A stretch of 6,777 nt of DNA from an uncultured Elusimicrobiales bacterium (GTDB lineage Bacteria > Elusimicrobiota > Elusimicrobia > Elusimicrobiales > Elusimicrobiaceae). The stretch covers positions 1 through 6,777 of the forward strand of contig CALUQA010000088.1 of assembly GCA_944322775.1 (NCBI GenBank), written 5' to 3'. The notes beneath the pieces are model-generated. The model ran no database searches, had not been told where the DNA came from, and saw only the letters and a list, made by a program, of their open reading frames with translations. Positions 1-6,777 of this stretch are shown here, in pieces. The position numbers were made by a program, and so were the translations under genes. The first letter of the stretch is position 1. Each line of letters begins with the position of its first letter.

Positions 1-2
1 AG

Positions 3-752
3 GATAAAGAAAGCTATATGGGCTTTACCAAGCGTCCGCCGTGGTCCGGCGCCGCGTCGGACTTAAAGGCCGATACCATGTACGTGCTGGAAGGGCGCAA
101 CTTTTATCCGCTTTCCGTGCATGAACTGACGCATTTGTATTTTGACGGCTACTTTTTGCCTGCCATTTCGCCTTTGTGGCTGTCGGAAGGCATGGCGGTG
201 TATATGCAAATTCACGCCACCAAACAAAAACCCGGCTGGATTGACAACAGCCTGCGCAGCATTTTGTCGGGCAAATATATTGAACTGGAAAATATGATGC
301 AAATGGAAGACCTTTCCGCGTTAACTTCCGCCCAGGCGGAAATTTGGTATACGCAGGCTTACAGCTTGGTGGACTATTTGCTTAACGAACGCACGCGCGA
401 CGAATTTTACCGTTTTTGCAATGAACTAAAAGCCGGCTCGCCGGTGCACCAGGCGCTTTACCGCGCTTACGGCATGCCGTTTACCAAAGTGTCCGTGCTG
501 CAAAACGTATGGCTGCACGATTTGGCCAAACATTCCGAGGGGCATTTGTTCCTAAATAAAAAGAACATTCCGGCCACGGTGCTCTCTTCCACCCAGACCA
601 TAGCCGTGCCCACGGGCAAGCCGCAAACGCAGCCAATGCAAGCCCAGGTGCAGCGCAGCCAAAACACGGCCTCTTCCGGCCAGGGACAGCAAAAAACGGT
701 AATACCGAAACTGAAAATGGTGGAAACCAACAGCTACCGGGGGAGTTTTTAA
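3..752 (+). CDS. Partial gluzincin metallopeptidase (peptidase MA-like), 5' end outside the window
   Basis: This is a probable zinc metallopeptidase; its substrate is unknown. The frame is open to the left edge (the first complete codon is at 3, reading D-K-E-S-Y before the Met at 18), so that Met is probably internal and the true N-terminus, including any signal peptide, is missing. Counting from the Met at 18, the zinc motif H-E-L-T-H is at residues 35-39 (nt 120-134). W-L-S-E-G-M follows, with Glu57 placed like the third zinc ligand of gluzincins. This layout resembles the Peptidase_MA-like family, whose members are often exported. The last 60 or so residues are rich in Gln, Thr, Ser and Pro and look like a disordered tail. 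The stop overlaps the rsmH start by one base (TAATG), so the two are probably translated together. A metallopeptidase is not a standard dcw gene, and its link to the cell wall is only inferred from position. Confidence 0.75.
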   Translation, partial: DKESYMGFTKRPPWSGAASDLKADTMYVLEGRNFYPLSVHELTHLYFDGYFLPAISPLWLSEGMAVYMQIHATKQKPGWIDNSLRSILSGKYIELENMMQMEDLSALTSAQAEIWYTQAYSLVDYLLNERTRDEFYRFCNELKAGSPVHQALYRAYGMPFTKVSVLQNVWLHDLAKHSEGHLFLNKKNIPATVLSSTQTIAVPTGKPQTQPMQAQVQRSQNTASSGQGQQKTVIPKLKMVETNSYRGSF

Positions 753-1630
753 TGACGCAGTGGACGCATATTCCCGTCTTGGCCTCGCAAGCGGCTGATT
801 TGCTTTTGACCAACCCAAACGGCGTGTATGTGGACGGCACGCTGGGCCTTGGCGGCCATGCTAAGTATTTTTTGTCCCGCTTGGGGTCTTCGGCACGGTT
901 GTTCGGCTTTGACAAAGACGAAGAAGCCCTGGCCATGGCCCGCCAAAACGTCCAAGACGCGCGCCTGACGGCCGTGCATGCTTCGTATACGCAGGCGCCG
1001 CAGGTGCTAAAAGATGCCGGCATAAACGGAGCTGACGGCGCTTTGTTTGATTTGGGGCTCAGTTCCTATCAGCTAGATAATCCGCAGCGCGGCTTTAGCC
1101 TGCTGCGCGACGGCCCGCTGGATATGCGGTTTGATTTGTCTGCGCCGCTGACGGCCGCCACCATCGTTAACGAATGGGGACTGGCGGATTTGGAGCGTAT
1201 TTTGACGGAATTTGGCGAAGAGAGAAACGCCCATGCCATTGCCATGGCCATTATGGCTGCGCGGCGGCAAGGCAAAATTGAAACGACGTTTCAACTTAAA
1301 AAAATTGTGGAAAGCGTGGTGCACGGCCGCGGCAAAATCCACCCCGCTACGCAAACTTTTCAGGCGCTGCGCATTGCCGTAAACGACGAACTGGGCTGCG
1401 TGCGCACCGTGCTTGAGGTGCTGCAGGATATTGTAAAACCCAGCGGCCGGGCGGGCATTATTACGTTTCATTCGCTGGAAGACCGTATGGTTAAAAACCG
1501 TTTTAAAGAGCTTGCTTCCGGCGGAGCGTGGCGTTTGGTCAACAAACATGTGGTGGCGCCTGAATATGAAGAAGTGCGCCAGAACCCGCGCAGCCGCAGC
1601 GCAAAATTAAGGGTGATAGAGAGAGTATGA
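752..1630 (+). CDS. rsmH: 16S rRNA (cytosine1402-N4)-methyltransferase RsmH (MraW)
   Basis: This enzyme is an S-adenosylmethionine-dependent methyltransferase that modifies N4 of C1402 in the ribosomal P site of 16S rRNA; it acts in the cytoplasm. The 292 residues contain the full family signature: H-I-P-V-L near the N-terminus (6-10), the SAM-binding D-G-T-L-G-L-G-G-H (28-36), G-F-D-K-D (52-56), D-L-G-L-S-S (100-105) followed by L-D-N-P-Q-R-G-F-S, then P-L-D-M-R-F-D, Q-A-L-R-I-A-V-N-D-E-L, F-H-S-L-E-D-R, and the terminal P-R-S-R-S-A-K-L-R. Length is slightly below the usual 300-315. The start is fixed by a GGGGGAG ribosome binding site at 739-745, six bases before the ATG. The gene ends in TGA inside an ATGA overlap with the next gene. 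The C-terminus falls exactly where the family ends, so TGA acts as a stop here. Confidence 0.97.
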   Translation: MTQWTHIPVLASQAADLLLTNPNGVYVDGTLGLGGHAKYFLSRLGSSARLFGFDKDEEALAMARQNVQDARLTAVHASYTQAPQVLKDAGINGADGALFDLGLSSYQLDNPQRGFSLLRDGPLDMRFDLSAPLTAATIVNEWGLADLERILTEFGEERNAHAIAMAIMAARRQGKIETTFQLKKIVESVVHGRGKIHPATQTFQALRIAVNDELGCVRTVLEVLQDIVKPSGRAGIITFHSLEDRMVKNRFKELASGGAWRLVNKHVVAPEYEEVRQNPRSRSAKLRVIERV

Positions 1631-1881
1631 AATTATTTGGACTGGTGTTTGCATTAAGCGTGTTTGCTTTTGGCGTGGTGATGATGCGTATTGAAATCAA
1701 CCGTTCCGGGCGGGAAATAGGCCGCCTGCAGAACGAGGTGGACATCAAGCGCGCGCGTAACCAATATTTGGAGTTGGAAGCCATACGCCTGGAAAGCCCG
1801 CAAACGGTGCAGCAGCTGGCCCAAGAAACCCTGCATTTGCGCCGCACGCCGCCGCAGCAGGTTATTGTGTTGGAAGATTAA
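1627..1881 (+). CDS. ftsL: FtsL-like cell division protein
   Basis: This is a small bitopic divisome protein of 84 residues. A hydrophobic segment at about residues 3-20 forms the single membrane span with almost no cytoplasmic tail. It is followed by a charged, heptad-like stretch (about 22-55, with I-G-R-L-Q-N-E-V and N-Q-Y-L-E-L-E) that should form a periplasmic coiled coil. The segment L-E-S-P-Q-T-V-Q-Q-L-A-Q-E-T-L-H-L, then P-P-Q-Q-V-I-V-L, matches the FtsL pattern of a short 'sP..ie..A...LgL..p...qvi.l' tail. FtsL bridges DivIC/FtsB to FtsW-FtsI and helps activate septal synthesis. Sequence conservation in the family is low, so the call rests on size, topology, tail pattern and position between rsmH and ftsI. 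The start overlaps the rsmH stop by four bases (ATGA), a classic translational coupling arrangement; no strong independent ribosome binding site is seen. Confidence 0.85.
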   Translation: MKLFGLVFALSVFAFGVVMMRIEINRSGREIGRLQNEVDIKRARNQYLELEAIRLESPQTVQQLAQETLHLRRTPPQQVIVLED

Positions 1882-3603
1882 ATGTTAAGACAGAGAAACA
1901 ACCCCTTTATTTACAATACCAAAGCCCGCATGAAGCTGTGCGGACTGCTGTGTCTGTTGGCGCCTTTGTGCATTGGCGTGCGTTTGTTTTATATGCAAAC
2001 CTTCCAGCATGACGAGTTTGCCAGCAAGGCAGAACGGGCCATTTACAACTATTTGGACGAAGACCGCTTAAGAGGCAAAATTTACGACGTAAAAGGCCGC
2101 TTTTTGGCCGAGTCCGTGCGCACGCATTCGTGCGGCATAAGCAAGCGGTATGTAAAAGACAAAAACAAAACCATTTCTTTTTTGGCGGACGCTTTGCATA
2201 TTTCCAAAAAAGACATTGAACGCAAATGGAACAGAAATAAAAATTTCTTTTTCGTGGCCAAAAAAATAAAGCCGGACACTTACATGAACCTGCTGCCCGC
2301 CATGAAAACCTCCATCGGCCAAGGGCTGGACTTAACGCCCGAATATGAACGCGTGCACCCCTATGGCAGCAGCGCCATTGATATTTTGGGGGCGGCCAAT
2401 TCTAAAAATTTGGGTCTTTCTGGCATAGAGCAAATGTTTAACAGCGAGCTCAGCCAAGATATCAGCAAACGCCTTGCCAAACGCGCCCGCCGCGGGGAAG
2501 TGATTTATGACCGCAGCTTGAAAGAAGAACGCTCCGTGGGCAGCGTATATTTGACCATAGACATGCTGGCCCAATATTATGCCGAAAAAGCACTGGAAAA
2601 AGCCGTTAAAGATTATGAACCCGAACACGGCATGATTGTGGTGCAAGAGCCCAAAACGGGGCGCATTTTGGCCGCGGCTTCTTACCCGCGCAAAGACGGG
2701 CAGTCTTTGCCGTTCCAATTTACGTATGAGCCGGGTTCCACCTTTAAGACGGTTGCCATTTCTTCGGCGCTGGACGCGGGAGCGGTGTCTATCAACGACT
2801 CCATTGACATGAGCGGGCGCAAGTGGGAAATTGCCCGCGGGGTGGTGGTGCGCGACAATCAGCATAAAAAAGACGCGCTGACTATTCCGGAAATTATGGC
2901 CCTTTCTTCCAACATCGGCGCCGGCAAAATTGCGCTTGAGTTGGGGGCCAAAAACCTTTTTTACTATATTAAAGCCTTTGGCTTTGGCACCAAGACAGAC
3001 ATTAACTTTAACGGCGAGTCCAAAGGTTATGTGCCGCCCTATAACAAGTGAACAGAGGAGGATACGGCCACCAAAGGCTACGGTTATGGCATTTCGCTCA
3101 CCCCGGTGCAGCTGATCGGGGCCTATTCTGCCATTGCCAACGGCGGTTGGCTGATGCAGCCGAAAAAAGAAGACAGCATAGAATATGCCGACGGCCGCGT
3201 GGACCATAAAGCCGAAGTGCAGCGCATTCGCCGTGTGCTCAAGCCCGAAACCGTGGACACGATGAAAAAAGTGCTGGAACACGTAGTCAAAGAAGGTTCC
3301 GGCAAAAAAGCGCAAATAAAAGGCTACAGCGTGGCCGGCAAAACGGGCACCGCCGAAAAACTGAGCAAAGAAGGCGGCTATGCCAAGCGCCACCACGTGG
3401 TGTCTTTCTGCGGGTTTACCCCGGTGCAAGACCCGCGCTTTACCATTTTGGTTGTGTTGGATAATCCTGCCAAATACACCTTTGGCGGCACGGCGGCCGC
3501 CCCGGTGTTTAAAGAAGTGGCCGAAGGGCTTTTGGCCATGGACGCCGTACCCCCGGACCGGCCGGAAGAGTTGCTGCCGGAACCCAAAACGCCGAAAATT
3601 TAG
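1882..3603 (+). CDS. ftsI: FtsI / PBP3-type class B penicillin-binding protein, interrupted by an in-frame TGA at codon 390
   Basis: This is the septal D,D-transpeptidase that crosslinks new peptidoglycan together with FtsW. Read through the TGA, it gives 573 residues, normal for the family. The order is: short basic cytoplasmic tail, membrane span (about 17-37), PBP dimer domain opening with R-G-K-I-Y-D-V-K-G-R-F-L-A (64-76), then the transpeptidase domain. Active-site motifs are S-T-F-K (286-289, Ser286 nucleophile), S-S-N (342-344) and K-T-G-T (487-490). There is no PASTA domain. The ATG directly abuts the ftsL stop (TAAATG). The TGA at 3049-3051 splits the frame before the K-T-G motif, so a terminated 389-residue product would lack a complete active site. 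Sequence on both sides stays in one frame and conserved (G-Y-G-Y-G-I-S-L-T-P-V-Q-L soon after), with no other lesion. The gene ends in two consecutive in-frame TAG codons (3601-3606). Whether it is functional by readthrough, a fresh pseudogene or a sequence error cannot be settled here. Confidence 0.93.
3049..3051 (+). other. In-frame TGA in ftsI at a conserved Trp position
   Basis: The local reading is Y-N-K-(TGA)-T-E-E-D-T-A-T-K-G-Y-G-Y-G. In class B PBPs the matching segment typically reads K/R-W-S, about ten residues, then (F/Y)-G-(Y/Q)-G, and T-P-L-Q-L. The stop therefore sits at the usual Trp, one transition away from TGG. The base after TGA is A, a context known to favour natural UGA readthrough in E. 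coli. Nothing suggests selenocysteine insertion. Confidence 0.9.
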
Positions 3604-3624
3604 TAGTTATGCCAAGGAGAACGT

Positions 3625-4974
3625 ATGAAATTAAACCTTACTTTGTCTAAACTTGCTTCTATTACCGCTGGGAAATTGCACGCCCGTGATCCCCAAGTAA
3701 AAATCCAGTCTTTTGTAACCGACAGCCGCGTGCTGGCCGCGGGCGACGTTTTTTGGGCTTTAAAAGGCCATAATCACGACGCGCATGAATTTATTGAAGA
3801 CGTGGTAAAAAAGGGTGCCAGCCTGATTGTGGGGGAAAAGAACCGCATTCCGGCAGACATTTTAGGCAAAGTGGACGTGCTGGAGGTGGAAAACTCCTTA
3901 AAGGCCTTGCAGGCGCTGGCCAAATACCACCGTTTAAACAGCACCATAAAGGTGGCCGCCATTACCGGTTCCAACGGCAAAAGCACCACCAAGCAAATGC
4001 TTAAATCCATCTGCCAGCAGGCGGGGGAAACCGTGGCCAATATGGGCAATTTTAACAATCAGTTCGGGGTGCCGTTTTCTTTGTTGGAAATCCAGCCCAA
4101 ACACAAATTTGGTGTCTTTGAGCTGGGCGCTTCCCACCCGGGCGACATTGCCGAAACGGCCAGCCTGGCCGTGCCGGACGTGGCAGTGCTGACCAATGTG
4201 TCCGCCGCGCACCTGGAATATTTTAAAGATTTGGAAACCGTCTATAAAACCAAGACGGAAATTATCCCTTGCATGGCGCCGGGCGGCACGCTGGTGTATA
4301 ACGTGGACGACGAACGCCTGTGCCGGTTGGAAGCCTATAAAGGCAAAAGCATCAGCTTTGGTTTTTCGCCCAATGCGGACTTGCGCATTTTGGATACGGA
4401 CAATTTTTCTTTTACTTACAAAAACGAAGCCTATGTCATTGATATTCAGCTGCTCCACCACGACAAATTAAACGCCGCCGCCGCTTGTGCGGCCGCCATT
4501 GCGCTGGGGCTTTTTATGGACGAAATTAAAAAAGGCCTGCTGGCCTATACGCCCATGCCCATGCGCATGGAACACCTTAAACGGGGCGATACGGATTTTA
4601 TTTTGGACTGCTATAATGCCAACCCGGCCAGCATGCAAAACGCGCTGGAAATTTTGGGCAAAGAGCCCGGCTCCCCGCGCATTGCCGTGCTGGGGGATAT
4701 GAAGGAACTGGGCGAAACGTCCAAAAATTACCACCGTCTGGTGGCCCGCTGGCTGCTGGACAATAAAGTGGACTATGCCTTCTTGGCCGGGCCGGAAATG
4801 AAATACGCCGCCGACGCCTTGAAAGACGACACTTCCGTCACCGTGGCTTATGGGGTAACGCCGCAAGCGTGGGTCAAGCAACTTAAAGACCTGCTTGCCA
4901 AAAAAAGCGGCGGCACCTGCCTGCTGAAAGCCTCGCGCGGTATGCAGTTTGAAAACCTGCTTAAGGAGATTTAA
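3625..4974 (+). CDS. murF: UDP-N-acetylmuramoyl-tripeptide--D-alanyl-D-alanine ligase MurF
   Basis: This cytoplasmic ATP-dependent ligase adds D-Ala-D-Ala to UDP-MurNAc-tripeptide, the last soluble precursor step before MraY. At 449 residues it is full length. The N-terminal UDP-binding domain shows T-D-S-R-V-L-A-A-G-D-V-F-W-A-L-K-G. The central ATPase domain has the P-loop G-S-N-G-K-S-T-T (115-122), N-F-N-N-Q-F-G-V-P, and K-T-K-T-E-I, where Mur ligases carry the carbamylated Lys. The C-terminal domain follows, with D-C-Y-N-A-N-P (328-334) and V-L-G-D-M-K-E-L-G (355-363). The Y-N-A-N-P-x-S and V-L-G-D-M-x-E-L-G motifs are typical of MurF rather than MurC, MurD or MurE. An AAGGAG ribosome binding site at 3614-3619, five bases before the ATG, fixes the start. 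It follows ftsI by 21 bases, where murE usually intervenes. Confidence 0.96.
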   Translation: MKLNLTLSKLASITAGKLHARDPQVKIQSFVTDSRVLAAGDVFWALKGHNHDAHEFIEDVVKKGASLIVGEKNRIPADILGKVDVLEVENSLKALQALAKYHRLNSTIKVAAITGSNGKSTTKQMLKSICQQAGETVANMGNFNNQFGVPFSLLEIQPKHKFGVFELGASHPGDIAETASLAVPDVAVLTNVSAAHLEYFKDLETVYKTKTEIIPCMAPGGTLVYNVDDERLCRLEAYKGKSISFGFSPNADLRILDTDNFSFTYKNEAYVIDIQLLHHDKLNAAAACAAAIALGLFMDEIKKGLLAYTPMPMRMEHLKRGDTDFILDCYNANPASMQNALEILGKEPGSPRIAVLGDMKELGETSKNYHRLVARWLLDNKVDYAFLAGPEMKYAADALKDDTSVTVAYGVTPQAWVKQLKDLLAKKSGGTCLLKASRGMQFENLLKEI

Positions 4975-4977
4975 TCC

Positions 4978-6063
4978 ATGCTCTATTATCTCTCTTTATT
5001 TAAAGACGATTTAAGTTTTTTAAATATCTTTAACTACATCACCTTCCGCACCGGCGGCGCCATTGTGACGGCATTTTTGCTGTCGCTTTTGCTGGGGCCG
5101 TCTTTGGTGGCCAAGCTGCGTTCGTTTAAAATCCAGCAAATAGAGCGCGAATACGGGCCGGCTTCTCACCTGGCCAAAAACGGCACGCCGACGATGGGCG
5201 GCCTGCTTATTTTGGTCACGCTGCTGGCCAGTGTGCTTTTGTGGGCACGGTTGGACAGCGCCTATATCGGGCTGATGCTTTTTACCACGGTGTGTTTGGC
5301 TTTTGCCGGCATTTTGGACGATTATACCAAGCTGATTAAACATAACCCCGAAGGCATGTCCTCTTCGGTCAAATTGGCCATACAGCTTTTTACGGCGGTT
5401 ATTGTGGTGGGGTATTTGGCCTTAAACCCGCCCAACGGACAGTATGCCACGTCGCTGATTATTCCTTATGTCAGCAAAACGTTTGTGGATTTATCGGTGT
5501 TTTATTTTGCTTTTTCCATGCTGGTCATTGTGGGGGCGTCCAACGCCACCAATTTGACCGACGGCTTAGACGGCCTTGCCAGCGGCTGCATGGTGTTTGC
5601 CGCGGTGACGTATGCGGTGCTTGCGTACTTGGCGGGCAACGTAAATTTTGCCGATTATCTTAAAATTATCTATGTGCCGGGCGCGGGGGAAATTACCGTC
5701 TTTATGGGTGCATTGGTGGGGGCGTGTTTGGGCTTTTTGTGGTTTAACGCCTATCCTGCCAGCGTGTTTATGGGCGACACCAGCTCCCTGTTTTTAGGCG
5801 GCGTGCTTGGCACGGCGGCGCTGATTGTAAAACAAGAGCTTCTGCTGCCTATTGCCGGCGGTATCTTTGTGATAGAAACTTTATCCGTCATTTTGCAAAT
5901 GGGATATTTCAAACTCACGCACGGCAAACGCTTGTTTAAAATGGCGCCTATTCACCACCATTTTGAGCTTTGCGGCGTGCCTGAGTCCAAGGTCATTGTC
6001 CGCTTTTGGATTGTGGGCGCCATGCTGATGTTGCTGGCTTTGGCGTCGCTTAAAATACGTTAA
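4978..6063 (+). CDS. mraY: Phospho-N-acetylmuramoyl-pentapeptide transferase MraY
   Basis: This integral membrane enzyme transfers phospho-MurNAc-pentapeptide from UDP to undecaprenyl phosphate, giving lipid I, the direct next step after MurF. Its 361 residues equal the usual family length, with about ten hydrophobic spans. Signature sites are intact: H-L-A-K-N-G-T-P-T-M-G-G (64-75), the D-D-Y-T-K pair Asp114-Asp115, N-A-T-N-L-T-D-G-L-D-G (189-199), F-M-G-D-T-S-S (264-270) with the catalytic Asp267, and the H-H-H-F-E loop (326-330). No residue known to be essential is missing. The start is supported by AAGGAG at 4963-4968, inside the end of murF, nine bases before the ATG; the two genes are three bases apart. 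This spacing makes coupled expression with murF likely. Confidence 0.97.
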   Translation: MLYYLSLFKDDLSFLNIFNYITFRTGGAIVTAFLLSLLLGPSLVAKLRSFKIQQIEREYGPASHLAKNGTPTMGGLLILVTLLASVLLWARLDSAYIGLMLFTTVCLAFAGILDDYTKLIKHNPEGMSSSVKLAIQLFTAVIVVGYLALNPPNGQYATSLIIPYVSKTFVDLSVFYFAFSMLVIVGASNATNLTDGLDGLASGCMVFAAVTYAVLAYLAGNVNFADYLKIIYVPGAGEITVFMGALVGACLGFLWFNAYPASVFMGDTSSLFLGGVLGTAALIVKQELLLPIAGGIFVIETLSVILQMGYFKLTHGKRLFKMAPIHHHFELCGVPESKVIVRFWIVGAMLMLLALASLKIR

Positions 6064-6068
6064 CGGAG

Positions 6069-6170
6069 CCTGCGCAAGATATGGTAAAACTTTTTTCCAA
6101 ATCCAGAAAAAGAAACACCTTTTCCGCGCGTAAACCCACGTTGTTTAAAGGTGCTGCGCCTTTGCGCAGG
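6069..6170 (+). repeat. Inverted repeat spanning the ftsW start, with an overlapping small hairpin
   Basis: CCTGCGCAA at 6069-6077, between the ftsW ribosome binding site and its ATG, is perfectly complementary to TTGCGCAGG at 6162-6170. The second arm can instead fold locally: CTGCGC (6154-6159) with GCGCAG (6164-6169) around a four-base loop. The two pairings exclude each other. No T-run follows, so it is not a terminator. It may be chance, as the second arm is coding sequence for the FtsW tail; a role in ftsW translation is only a possibility. Confidence 0.3.
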
Positions 6171-6777
6171 GGCCGCAGCGAAGAAGCGTGGCAGCCGCTT
6201 AAAATAGACAAGCGCCTGGCGTTTATCGTGTTTGCTTTTATCTGCTTTGGATTAATTTTTACCTATTCTTCTTCCGCTTTTGACTCTACGGCTTATTTCA
6301 AGCGCCAGGTATTGTTTGACGCACTGGGTATAGCGGCGGCGTTGTTTTTGTCGCAGGCGTATTTGCCGCTGCAAAAAATATTTAAGCCCATTTGGCTGAT
6401 GTATGGCACCTGGGCTTTGCTGGTGATTGTTCTTTTTACCAAACCCATTGCCAATGTGCACCGCTGGATAGATTTGGGCGTGTTTAACCTGCAGCCTTCC
6501 GAAGTGGCCAAAGTGACGTTGGTGATTTACGTGGCGGACTATTTAAGCAATGTGCAAGGCAAGTTGGCCAAAAACTGGCGGCTGTTAATTAAGCCCCTGG
6601 TGGTAAGCGGCATTACCTTTGCGCTTATGATGAAAGCGCCCGATTTGGGCACCCCCATGCTGATGGGCGCGGTGGTGGTGCTGATGCTGTTTGTGGCAGG
6701 GGCCAGCCTGAAACATTTGGGGATTTTGTTTGCGATGAGCCTGCCGGTTATTTTATATCAGCTGATTTTTTACAGTT
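6081..6777 (+). CDS. ftsW: FtsW, SEDS-family septal peptidoglycan glycosyltransferase (3' end outside the window)
   Basis: This is a polytopic membrane protein that polymerises lipid II at the septum as partner of FtsI. The frame opens at ATG 6081 and runs uninterrupted off the right edge, giving 232 residues of an expected 370-400. It begins with a basic cytoplasmic tail of about 48 residues, rich in Lys and Arg, then a first span (about 49-65) followed by Y-S-S-S. SEDS motifs are visible: H-R-W-I-D-L-G (127-133), Q-P-S-E (138-141) and K-A-P-D-L-G-T (185-191). RodA has the same motifs; its place after mraY in a dcw cluster and its long N-terminal tail favour FtsW. Only a modest GGAG (6065-6068), 12 bases upstream, serves as ribosome binding site. 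It follows mraY by 17 bases, where murD is usually found. Confidence 0.93.
   Translation, partial: MVKLFSKSRKRNTFSARKPTLFKGAAPLRRGRSEEAWQPLKIDKRLAFIVFAFICFGLIFTYSSSAFDSTAYFKRQVLFDALGIAAALFLSQAYLPLQKIFKPIWLMYGTWALLVIVLFTKPIANVHRWIDLGVFNLQPSEVAKVTLVIYVADYLSNVQGKLAKNWRLLIKPLVVSGITFALMMKAPDLGTPMLMGAVVVLMLFVAGASLKHLGILFAMSLPVILYQLIFYS

Noticed and set aside
481..1023. 180-codon minus-strand frame across the peptidase-rsmH junction
   Set aside because: Low-complexity Ala/Cys/Arg/Pro translation opposite two real genes; no ribosome binding site or family resemblance.
3049..3051. Selenocysteine codon
   Set aside because: The aligned position in the family is Trp, not Cys, it is not a redox site, and no convincing downstream stem-loop was seen.
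2332..3429. Long 365-codon open frame on the minus strand across ftsI
   Set aside because: It is a shadow of ftsI: His/Phe/Arg-rich with no recognisable motif, and it overlaps a strongly supported gene. Such antisense frames also occur opposite the other genes here.
3106..3603. Separate 165-codon gene starting at GTG 3106
   Set aside because: It is in the same frame as ftsI, begins inside the conserved T-P-V-Q-L segment and contains only the K-T-G part of the transpeptidase domain; it is the distal part of ftsI.
3609..3650. Short leader ORF starting at ATG 3609 upstream of murF
   Set aside because: It reads only about 13 codons out of frame with murF, has no ribosome binding site of its own and overlaps the clear murF start.
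6154..6169. Rho-independent terminator after mraY
   Set aside because: The hairpin stem is only 6 bp, lies inside the ftsW coding region and has no T-run after it.

Overview
The window is one stretch of a division and cell wall (dcw) gene cluster, with every gene on the + strand. The order is: partial exported-type metallopeptidase, rsmH (mraW), ftsL-like, ftsI (class B penicillin-binding protein), murF, mraY, and the first 232 codons of ftsW. The genes are packed almost without spacers: 1-nt overlap, 4-nt overlap, 0 nt, 21 nt, 3 nt and 17 nt in order. No internal promoter or terminator is visible, and no gap exceeds about 25 bases. This points to one co-transcribed operon with translational coupling in its first half.

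Together the genes serve septal peptidoglycan synthesis. MurF finishes the UDP-MurNAc-pentapeptide and MraY transfers it to undecaprenyl phosphate to make lipid I. FtsW (SEDS glycosyltransferase) and FtsI (transpeptidase) polymerise and crosslink at the septum, and FtsL is their divisome partner. RsmH methylates 16S rRNA and is a normal passenger of dcw clusters. The upstream metallopeptidase is not a usual dcw member. The murE and murD genes, normally found between ftsI and murF and between mraY and ftsW, are absent from those positions.

The most notable signal is in ftsI. The reading frame is intact from 1882 to 3603 except for one TGA at 3049-3051. It falls where class B PBPs usually carry a conserved Trp, a few residues before the G-Y-G / T-P-x-Q-L segment. 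The frame on both sides is perfectly conserved, and the KTG catalytic motif lies after the stop. Elsewhere in the window all 22 Trp codons are TGG, and TGA is the natural stop of rsmH, so a wholesale UGA=Trp code is not supported. A single-base nonsense mutation, a sequence error, or UGA readthrough (the next base is A) remain possible.

The organism is a bacterium with a complete peptidoglycan pathway, balanced base composition and the standard code. The FtsI lacks a C-terminal PASTA extension, which fits a Gram-negative-type envelope. I suspect a poorly represented phylum, possibly Elusimicrobiota from gut, but that is a weak guess from gene order and style rather than a sequence match.
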